DNA of 64,000 bases from Bin5 sp965204705 (GTDB lineage Bacteria; Chloroflexota; Anaerolineae; Caldilineales; Caldilineaceae), in assembly GCA_965204705.1 (NCBI GenBank), contig OZ242006.1:620001-684000 (forward strand), written 5' to 3'. Shown here piece by piece: positions 43,570-50,603 of this stretch. The notes beneath the pieces were generated by a model. The model saw only the letters and a program-made list of their open reading frames with translations. It was not told the DNA's origin and did no database searches. Position numbers and translations under genes: made by a program. How positions within the stretch are numbered: position 1 is the first letter of the stretch; each line of letters begins with the position of its first letter.

Positions 43570-43590
43570 CCCCTAACCACTGACCACTGA
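43558..43590 (+). repeat. ACTGACC direct-repeat leader before metal permease 2
   Basis: ACTGACCACTGACCCCTAAC, CACTGACCACTGAAG ends six bases before the ATG at 43597, again with no Shine-Dalgarno. A similar run precedes the gene at 61810. Confidence 0.65.
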
Positions 43591-43596
43591 AGTTAA

Positions 43597-45114
43597 ATGT
43601 TTCAGCTCGAAGAACTCATCATTCAATTCCTACTCAACTTCGTCGCCCGCGAAGACCTCAACGCCTTCCTGCGCAACCCTCAGCACACCGCCACAATCGT
43701 CGGCAGCCTCATCGCCGTATCCGGCGCCCTGCTCGGCACATTCCTGCTCCTGCGCGGCATGTCCCTCACCAGCGACGCCATCAGCCACACTGTCCTCCTC
43801 GGCATCGTCGTCGCCTTCATCCTCATGGGCTCCGTCTTCGGCCAGCATCCCGATCTCGCGTCCGGTTGGCTCATCGTCGGCGCCGCCGCCGCCGGCGTCG
43901 CCACCGTCCTCCTCACCGAACTCATCTACCGCTCCGGCCTCGTCAAACAGGACGCCGCCCTCGGCCTCGCCTTCCCCCTCCTCTTCGCCATCGCCGTCAT
44001 CCTCGTCTCCCGCGTCGTCAGCGACGTCCATCTCGACGAAGACGCCGTCATGGTCGGCGAAATCGGCGTCGCCTGGGCCAACACCAACAGCCACTGCCTC
44101 AGCGGCTGCGAATCCGTCACCATCACGCCCGACGACCCCCGCGCCGAAACCACGCGCCAGTGCACCAACTGCCGCAACCTCGGCATCAGCCCCCGCGACG
44201 ACAAGGCCGAGTTCACCGAAATCTGCACCAACTGCGGAGACTACAGCCCGGCCCAGGCCTGGCAGGCCGGCTTCACCCAACAGGAGCCCGTCCTCGTCTT
44301 CTGGCCCAAATCGATCACCGTCATGGCAGTGATGACGCTGCTCACCCTTCTCGCCATCGTCCTCTTCTACAAAGAGCTCAAACTCTCCACCTTCGACCCC
44401 ACCCTGGCCGCCGCGCTCGGCTTCCGTCCCACCCTCCTCCACTACGGTCTGATGGTCCTGGTCAGCCTCGTGGCCGTCGGCGCCTTTGATGCCGTCGGCT
44501 CGATCCTGGTCGTCGCCTTCTTCATCATCCCGCCCGCCGCCGCCTACCTGCTCACCGACCGCCTGCCCCGCATGCTGCTCTACAGCTCGCTCATCGGCGC
44601 AGTCGGCGCCTACACCGGCTACGACCTCGCCCGCGGCAACCTCCTCGGCGTGGTAAACCTCAGCGACATCCTCGCCATGCTCAACGACCTCTTCGGCCTC
44701 GGCCTCAGCGAACAGTGGGACTCATCCATCTCCGCCTCAATGGTGCTGATGACCTTCCTCTTTTTCCTCGCCGCCTGGGTCTTTTCCCCCAAGTACGGCC
44801 TCGTCTCAACCATGCTCCGCCGCCGCAACCAGCGCCGCAGTTTTGACGACCAGGTCGTCCTCGGGCATATTCATCGTCACCAGGGCCGCGCCGCCGAGAG
44901 CGATGAACTGATTGCCTCAACGCTCTACCGCCATTTCCGCTGGTCGCCGGCCAAGATGGACCGCATTCTGCGCCAGCTTCACGCCCGCGATCTGGTGCAG
45001 ATCGAGGCCGATCTCGTCTCCCTCACCGGCCGCGGCGAGACCCATGCCCACCGTTTTCGACACACGCAGCTAACCAACGAGAGCGTCGGAGATCTTCCCA
45101 CATGGCAAAACTGA
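43597..45114 (+). CDS. Metal ABC transporter permease 2 with cysteine-rich insertion
   Basis: The 505-residue product is an ABC-3 permease: RGMSLTSDAISHTVLLGIVV, KQDAALGLAFPLLFAIAVIL, ELKLSTFDPTLAAALGF and GAFDAVGSILVVAFFIIPPA. Between helices, at about residues 160-225, an extra loop carries HCLSGCESV, CTNCRNLGI and CTNCGDY. These are two C-x2-C pairs about 22 residues apart plus a C-x3-C, a zinc-ribbon-like arrangement that the basic ABC-3 fold lacks. The last 110 residues form a winged-helix-like soluble domain (RHFRWSPAKMDRILRQLHAR, LVSLTGRGETHAHRF). Both permeases of the locus thus carry C-terminal regulator-like domains. Confidence 0.82.
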   Translation: MFQLEELIIQFLLNFVAREDLNAFLRNPQHTATIVGSLIAVSGALLGTFLLLRGMSLTSDAISHTVLLGIVVAFILMGSVFGQHPDLASGWLIVGAAAAGVATVLLTELIYRSGLVKQDAALGLAFPLLFAIAVILVSRVVSDVHLDEDAVMVGEIGVAWANTNSHCLSGCESVTITPDDPRAETTRQCTNCRNLGISPRDDKAEFTEICTNCGDYSPAQAWQAGFTQQEPVLVFWPKSITVMAVMTLLTLLAIVLFYKELKLSTFDPTLAAALGFRPTLLHYGLMVLVSLVAVGAFDAVGSILVVAFFIIPPAAAYLLTDRLPRMLLYSSLIGAVGAYTGYDLARGNLLGVVNLSDILAMLNDLFGLGLSEQWDSSISASMVLMTFLFFLAAWVFSPKYGLVSTMLRRRNQRRSFDDQVVLGHIHRHQGRAAESDELIASTLYRHFRWSPAKMDRILRQLHARDLVQIEADLVSLTGRGETHAHRFRHTQLTNESVGDLPTWQN

Positions 45115-46424
45115 ATCGCGCTGCGCCCACCGCGCCGGCCGCAGCCGCCCTGCCCGTCACCGCGCTCGGCCTGACCGGCTATTTCTTTATCGGCACCGCC
45201 GCCGTCCTCATCCCGTCCGTGATGCCCTTCATCACCGACGAGTACATGGCCACCGGCCTGACCCTGACCGCAATCGGCCTCATCTTCCCCGCCCGCGCCG
45301 TCGGCGGCATCCTCGGCAACCTCCTCGCCGGCGTCGCCTCCGACCGCCTCGGCTACAGCAAGCTCGTCTGGATAGCCGCGCTCGCGCTCGCCGCCTCCAT
45401 GGTGCTGGTCGCCGGCGCCGGCCTCTGGCTCCTGTTCCTCGCCGGCTTTGCCCTGATCAGCATCGTCCAGGCCTCCCTCACCACCGGCATCAACGCCATG
45501 GTCGCCGACGCCAACCGCGACAGCCGCGCCCGCGCCCTCAACGTCCTCCACGGCGTCTACGCCGTCGGCGCCACCATCTCCCCCCTCGTCTTCGGTGTCG
45601 TCCTCCAGCAGGGCGTCCCCTGGCGCTGGACTATCGCCGCCACCGGCCTCATCTGGCTCGCCTACGGCGCCGGCTCACTACTGCTCTACCGTTCGAACAC
45701 ACCGCCGCCGCAACCCGCCGCCGCGCCTGACGAGGATGAACCGGGCCGCGACCCGCAACAAGAAAAGACCCCGCAAAGCGAGGCCGATACTTCAATTCTC
45801 TCTTCACTTTGGGACACGCTGCGCGACATCCTGGCTTCAAACTGGGGCATGTTGCGCAACGCCGGCTTTCTTTCCCTCTTCCTCATCGCCTTCATCTACA
45901 ACGGCGTTGCCTTCAGCCTCCTCGGCTGGGTCGCCCTCTTCATGCAGGAGTCCGCCGGCCTCTCCACCTTCTCCTCCATCTCCATGATCTCCGTCTTCTA
46001 CGTCGCCCTCACCGCCGGCCGCTTCATCTGCGCCGCCTACGCCGAACGCCTCGGCTACGGCCTCACCCTCCTCATCCTCGCCGCCGGCCTCGTCCTCACC
46101 TACCCGCTCGTCGTCTTCAGCACAACCGCCGCCCCTCTCGTCATCGGCATATTCCTCACCGGCCTCACCCTCTCCGGCCTATTCCCCACCGCCCTCGCCT
46201 ACGGCTCCCGCCTCTACCCCCAGCACAGCGGCTCCGTCACCGGCGTCCTCAACGTCGCCATGACCATCGGCACCATGCTCCCGCCCCTCTGGACCGCCTT
46301 CTTCTCCGACCTCTGGAGCTTCCAAACCGCCCTCGGCATCAACTACGCAATGGCCCTCCTCCTCCTCGCCGTCTGCCTCTACCTCGCCCGCCTCGAACGG
46401 CAAGCTCGGCAGTTACAACGGTAG
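45102..46424 (+). CDS. MFS transporter
   Basis: The ATG at 45102 overlaps the end of the permease gene by 13 bp, so it is translationally coupled to the metal transporter. The 440-residue product has twelve predicted helices, a loop 2-3 motif (GNLLAGVASDRLGYSKL, related to G-x-x-x-D-R-x-G-R-K), and a central hydrophilic loop of about 50 residues rich in Glu, Pro and Gln (DEDEPGRDPQQEKTPQSE). The substrate cannot be inferred. Export of a metal-related compound is only suggested by position. Confidence 0.85.
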   Translation: MAKLNRAAPTAPAAAALPVTALGLTGYFFIGTAAVLIPSVMPFITDEYMATGLTLTAIGLIFPARAVGGILGNLLAGVASDRLGYSKLVWIAALALAASMVLVAGAGLWLLFLAGFALISIVQASLTTGINAMVADANRDSRARALNVLHGVYAVGATISPLVFGVVLQQGVPWRWTIAATGLIWLAYGAGSLLLYRSNTPPPQPAAAPDEDEPGRDPQQEKTPQSEADTSILSSLWDTLRDILASNWGMLRNAGFLSLFLIAFIYNGVAFSLLGWVALFMQESAGLSTFSSISMISVFYVALTAGRFICAAYAERLGYGLTLLILAAGLVLTYPLVVFSTTAAPLVIGIFLTGLTLSGLFPTALAYGSRLYPQHSGSVTGVLNVAMTIGTMLPPLWTAFFSDLWSFQTALGINYAMALLLLAVCLYLARLERQARQLQR

Positions 46425-46567
46425 ACAGTGGCCGGTGACTAGGTAGGTTGAATATGAAACTGAGGCCTTTCTAAATGGTCTTGCCTTGGGACCGCTGGAG
46501 TCTTTGCCGCTTTCACCAATATGGAAAGCTCTTGGTTTCACTAGGATGTTAGGAGCGCTCCACCCAT

Positions 46568-47476
46568 TCACTTGTTGGTAGCGAAGCGTTTATGCAAGTT
46601 GGTAAGGCTACCATTTCTATCTTGAAGCTGTTTTCGAATGTCATCCTCGACCAAAAACAACGGTTCATTTTCGACAATATACCCGCCATCAGTCTTACAC
46701 ACTTCCAGCCATTCCACGTCTTCCCCATGTATCTCATTGTATTGGCAGAACGCATCTTCAACTTTCTCACGCGAACAATCTACCGATTCAGCTATCATTT
46801 TTCGGATTTCATTATGGATGTCGCACAATGACTCAATGTAGCATCTTGTAGCCAATTTCAGATCTACTTTGTCTGGAATCTCATCAAGAACCTGCTTCTT
46901 GAACTTTCCTTCCGACGCAAGCCTTGTTTTGAGAGATCGGAATCCCAGAGAGTATTCGATGAGTCTCTCTCCTCCCACCTCTGTCCAACCCTTGAATATG
47001 GAGAGTTCATGCACTGCTAGGCCACGATGTTGGACATGGTTTCGTAACGCTTCCATGAATCTAAATTCCAATCTGCTATCATATTCAGCCGCGCAGGTCG
47101 ACTTTACCGTAGATACAATGTCGGATTGATGCGGCAAACAGTCTCTCACATGACCAGGAAGTTGATCGAGGTACAATCGAACCGAGGTGAGCAGATTTAC
47201 CAAACGCAGATCTATCATCAGTTGGAAGTCGAGATCCGTCACAAGCCGAAAATCCACATACGATTTTGGAAATCCCCGAATCATATGCGAGGCTGTTGCT
47301 TGGAGAATCTGCTGTTCAAGTTCAAAATAGTTGGAGAGCAAGATTTCGTATTTCTCCTCAATCGCGAGGCAATTCGAGAGCACATTTCTTGCCTCTCTAA
47401 GAGCCGAGAACTCTGCCTCGTCGATCTCTACCTCTGATGTTGCGCATTGATTGGGTAGACGCAAAAGGTATTTCAT
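46568..47476 (-). CDS. HEPN-like hypothetical protein
   Basis: The ATG at 47476 has AGGAG upstream; the longer TTG start is not preferred. The 302-residue product is helical, and around residues 140-150 contains EALRNHVQHRG, matching the R-x4-H catalytic motif of HEPN nucleases. The local sequence composition is much more AT-rich than the transporter genes to the left, which suggests acquisition. No partner nucleotidyltransferase lies next to it. It is followed upstream, on the same strand, by a HicAB pair. The HEPN assignment rests on the motif and helix content only. Confidence 0.5.
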   Translation of the reverse strand: MKYLLRLPNQCATSEVEIDEAEFSALREARNVLSNCLAIEEKYEILLSNYFELEQQILQATASHMIRGFPKSYVDFRLVTDLDFQLMIDLRLVNLLTSVRLYLDQLPGHVRDCLPHQSDIVSTVKSTCAAEYDSRLEFRFMEALRNHVQHRGLAVHELSIFKGWTEVGGERLIEYSLGFRSLKTRLASEGKFKKQVLDEIPDKVDLKLATRCYIESLCDIHNEIRKMIAESVDCSREKVEDAFCQYNEIHGEDVEWLEVCKTDGGYIVENEPLFLVEDDIRKQLQDRNGSLTNLHKRFATNK

Positions 47477-47563
47477 AAGCTTGGACTCCTGACCTTCCCT
47501 CTTGATTGAATGTCCTCTGGGCACCAACGAGTCAGTTCGTCGCCCATAGTTTCAATATGACCG

Positions 47564-47923
47564 CTATAGTGACTCTCCAAGGAGTCCCGGCATCGGGATT
47601 TCAAGATCGGCCCATCTATCCGGCCGCAATTGAGGTACAATGTTGCCATTGTTTTTTGCCGCTATCCCGGTCGCGGTTTGTTCGTCTGTTTGAACACCTG
47701 CTAAAAGATTGTCGGACAATGGTTCTTGGGCAGGACGCTCCAATTCTTTGCAAGCTTCGACGTAATCATCGACCGCTTCTTCAAAGGCGGCACGAAGTTC
47801 TGCAACGGACTCACCATGAAAACCGACGATATCACTGATACCTGCAATATGTCCGACAAAGCAGCCATCGTCCTCACTATAAACAATGCGAGCAGCATAT
47901 CCCCTAAAGTTCATTGTGCTCAT
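47564..47923 (-). CDS. hicB: HicB-family antitoxin, C-terminus possibly decayed
   Basis: The first 75 residues are a textbook HicB domain: RGYAARIVYSEDDGCFVGHI, AGISDIVGFHGESVAELRAA, FEEAVDDYVEACKEL. Relatives then continue with a ribbon-helix-helix DNA-binding tail (P-x-S-G-x-L-x-L-R-x-P-E-L-H). Here the sequence turns into LSDNLLAGVQTDEQTATG and loses that pattern, although fragments of it can be glimpsed in another frame. The antitoxin interaction surface may remain while operator binding is lost. It overlaps hicA by 4 bp. Confidence 0.78.
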   Translation of the reverse strand: MSTMNFRGYAARIVYSEDDGCFVGHIAGISDIVGFHGESVAELRAAFEEAVDDYVEACKELERPAQEPLSDNLLAGVQTDEQTATGIAAKNNGNIVPQLRPDRWADLEIPMPGLLGESL

Positions 47924-48174
47924 GGCGTTATTCCTGCCTGTTCTAGAAAGCGTCGGGCATCACGCACTTGGTATGGCTTTGCTTCTTTCTGAGGATGCGG
48001 ACGGTGGAAAGTGGCGACAATTTTGTTCAGTTCAAACCGTACGCGAGAACCTCTCCCCTCAATCGATCTCGCCCCAAGCGCCGTGAATAACGCTTCAATA
48101 CGCCTCCATTCCAGTGTCGTTGGGACTGGTTGCTGGAAAATGTTGTTCAGAGTTATTTGGTGTCGTCTGTTCAT
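47920..48174 (-). CDS. hicA: HicA-family toxin
   Basis: The 84-residue product has the order W-R-R-I-E-A-L-F-T-A-L-G-A, then GRGSRVRFELNKIVATFHRP, and a C-terminal YQVRDARRFLEQAGI. This matches the HicA subclass in which the catalytic histidine is followed by a hydrophobic strand and H-R-P-H-P. It is the first gene of a hicA-hicB pair with ATGA overlap. An inactivated or reduced antitoxin downstream would make this pair worth a check, as the toxin frame is intact. Confidence 0.75.
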   Translation of the reverse strand: MNRRHQITLNNIFQQPVPTTLEWRRIEALFTALGARSIEGRGSRVRFELNKIVATFHRPHPQKEAKPYQVRDARRFLEQAGITP

Positions 48175-48353
48175 TCATCTTAGGTTATACCATGAATGAA
48201 CCATACGTAAGGACTCCATTGTGGGCCCAGTCCGAAACCTTGACCTTTTGCCACGAGATCTTGATTGGAGTGCAGAAGTTATGCCAGACCTCATGAAATA
48301 CGCAACCCTTTCGTTTGATTTCAGTGTCCGCAGCTCCAAAATTTGCTATACTT

Positions 48354-49424
48354 CTAAAAACTCCCTTCAAATTCCTGAATCTCCTGCGCACCATCCAACA
48401 CACCAATCTCCAAATGAAACTCTCGCACTTCACCCGGCTGAATATGCGTCAGATACCCCTCCCTGCGGTTCCACGCCCGCCCCAGCATACTCACATTGCC
48501 CGGCTCCACACCCGTCACATACGTCCCGCGATGGAAATGCTGCCACTGGTTCACCAGCGGAATCTCCGCGATCGGGAACTTCCAGTACAGCCCCAGCCCC
48601 AACCCATCATTCACCAACCCGACCTGCACATTCCCGTCCCCATCCGCGACCGGCCGGTGCACAAAGACATCGTCGTGCGCCTCCTCCTGCGGAGGCTTCG
48701 CCACCTGGTAAACCTCCGGCCCGACCTCCTTGTCCTCCAGCCATTCCGTCGTCTTCTCGCTGTTGATCAGCAACCGCGTCCCGCTGTCCAGCACGGGAAA
48801 ACCCGGATTGCAGTGATAAACAAACATCAGCGGCGACGGGTCCACGCTCAGATTCTCGATGCGGTCATAAATGCGAATCGACTTCTCCCCCAGCACCGTC
48901 GAGATCTCCCGCGTCAGCTCCAGGTTCGTGCCGAAGAACACAGCCTCCCGCATCTTCCCATGAACGCGCACCACATACTCCTCGCCCTCCCAGCCCGCGT
49001 TCGCCACCACATTCTTCGCCGGCAAAAACGCCAGCCGTCCGTGCAGTCCCAGCTCCTCGTTCTCCTCCTCCGGATCCACCTCCGGATGCCCCGTAAACGT
49101 CATCCCGCAGCTCACAGTGAGCCCGCCGAAAAATCCCCGCAGCCAGCCATCGCCCTCCGGCTCATAGAACGCCGGCCCCACATCGCCCGTACTGCTGCGA
49201 AAACACAACGACATCCCCTTATAATGCGCCGACGCAATATCCAGCGACCGCCCCGGCAACACCGAAAAGCACAGCCCCGAAGCGTTAAACACCTCAATCA
49301 AATCCGAGCCCCGCTCAATCCCCTCCACCAGCTCAGCCTTCCGCGCCCCCGCCAGCTGCGACATATCCCCAACCTTGTCCAACAGCTCCCGCCGGCTATA
49401 TTCGCGTCCAAATAAGGTCGTCAT
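48354..49424 (-). CDS. DUF4432 protein (aldose-1-epimerase-like)
   Basis: The 356-residue product has the galactose-mutarotase-like beta-sandwich signatures of DUF4432: LCFSVLPGRSLDIASAHYKG, FFGGLTVSCGMTFTG, GLHGRLAFLPAKNVV, MFVYHCNPGFPVLDSG and GTYVTGVEPGNVSMLGRAWN. The conserved His and Glu residues (HGR, YHCN, VEPGN) are in place. Family members bind or isomerise sugars, mostly uncharacterised. It stands alone between the HicAB pair and the methylase gene, in GC-rich DNA like the core genes. Confidence 0.85.
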   Translation of the reverse strand: MTTLFGREYSRRELLDKVGDMSQLAGARKAELVEGIERGSDLIEVFNASGLCFSVLPGRSLDIASAHYKGMSLCFRSSTGDVGPAFYEPEGDGWLRGFFGGLTVSCGMTFTGHPEVDPEEENEELGLHGRLAFLPAKNVVANAGWEGEEYVVRVHGKMREAVFFGTNLELTREISTVLGEKSIRIYDRIENLSVDPSPLMFVYHCNPGFPVLDSGTRLLINSEKTTEWLEDKEVGPEVYQVAKPPQEEAHDDVFVHRPVADGDGNVQVGLVNDGLGLGLYWKFPIAEIPLVNQWQHFHRGTYVTGVEPGNVSMLGRAWNRREGYLTHIQPGEVREFHLEIGVLDGAQEIQEFEGSF

Positions 49425-49577
49425 TATCCCATCCTTTCTGTGCTTGAACTTTTGCGGTCAACGATAGCATACCGCGCAACCACAAGCAAAGCACTCCCAT
49501 ATTCAGAAAGTTTTGTCCGGCCTCTGCAAAGTGGTAGATTGACAGGACATCATGTACTCAGGACACCTACTCAAACT

Positions 49578-50603
49578 ATGAATGCGACCTCCCAGATTCA
49601 CGTAGCGCTTCAAGAATTCGCCGCTGCAGTAACGGAAAAATTGAAACAGGTCACGCCCGGCGAGCCGGAAGAGCAGCTGCGCGCGCCCTTCGAGAACTTC
49701 ATGGGCGCCGCAGCCGATGCGTTTGGATGGAATGTCGTCTGCACCGGCGAAACGCCCCTTCCGGATCGTCTCGGTCGCCCGGATTATGCAGTGCATCTCA
49801 ACGGCTTGCTCGCGGGCTACGTGGAACTCAAGCACGTAGGTGTTGGCGCAAACGCGACTCGATTCGTAGGTCGTAACCGTGAACAGTTCAAACGCTTTTC
49901 CGCTATCCCCAATCTCCTTTACACCGACGGCAACGAGTGGGCCCTTTATCGTAGCGGTGAACTGGAAGGCGAAGTCGTTCGACTTCATGGAGATGTCGCT
50001 ACCCACGGCAGCAAGGCGGTCGCGAAGGAGAACGCGTACGCGATCGAGGCTCTGTTGCGCGAATTCCTGTTGTGGAAGCCATTCATTCCCACTGACCGCG
50101 CAGGTCGCATCGATCTCCGGCGCTTCGCTGAGATGCTGGCGCCGCTTTGCCGCATGTTGCGCGATGACGTGGCCGAGGCGCTCAAGCGCAAAGATTCGCC
50201 TCTCGTACAACTTGCGCAGGACTGGCGCCAACTGCTCTTTCCAGATGCGCCGGACGAACGCTTCGCCGACGCCTATGCCCAGACCGTCCTATTTGCGTTG
50301 CTCTTGGGTCGCAGCGAGGGAGCCGAACCGCTTACCCTCGGTAGTGCCGTTAACGCCCTCGCCGCGCAGCACAATTTACTATCGCGAGCGCTTGAAGTTT
50401 TGACCGACTCCCAAGCCCAAGCAGATATCGCCTCTTCGCTTAACTTGCTGCTGCGCGTGGTCGCGGTCGTGCCGTCCGCCACGCTTTCCAGCCGCGAGGA
50501 CCCCTGGCTCTACTTTTACGAAGACTTTCTCGCAGTCTACGATTCCCGTCTCCGCAAAGATGCCGGCGCCTACTACACGCCCGTGGAGGTCGTGCGCGCC
50601 TAG
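49578..50603 (+). CDS. N-terminal part of a nuclease-methylase (type IIG-like), ends at amber codon
   Basis: From the ATG at 49578 the 341-residue product holds a PD-(D/E)xK-like nuclease region (LGRPDYAVHLNGLLAGYVELK, catalytic D near residue 68 and E-L-K near 84) and a helical linker. It stops within DAGAYYTPVEVVRA. The stop is TAG at 50601-50603. The same frame continues without interruption into the methylase domain. In relatives this spot reads ...VEVV-x-A-Q-V-R-L-I-D, so the simplest explanation is CAG to TAG. Confidence 0.82.
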   Translation: MNATSQIHVALQEFAAAVTEKLKQVTPGEPEEQLRAPFENFMGAAADAFGWNVVCTGETPLPDRLGRPDYAVHLNGLLAGYVELKHVGVGANATRFVGRNREQFKRFSAIPNLLYTDGNEWALYRSGELEGEVVRLHGDVATHGSKAVAKENAYAIEALLREFLLWKPFIPTDRAGRIDLRRFAEMLAPLCRMLRDDVAEALKRKDSPLVQLAQDWRQLLFPDAPDERFADAYAQTVLFALLLGRSEGAEPLTLGSAVNALAAQHNLLSRALEVLTDSQAQADIASSLNLLLRVVAVVPSATLSSREDPWLYFYEDFLAVYDSRLRKDAGAYYTPVEVVRA

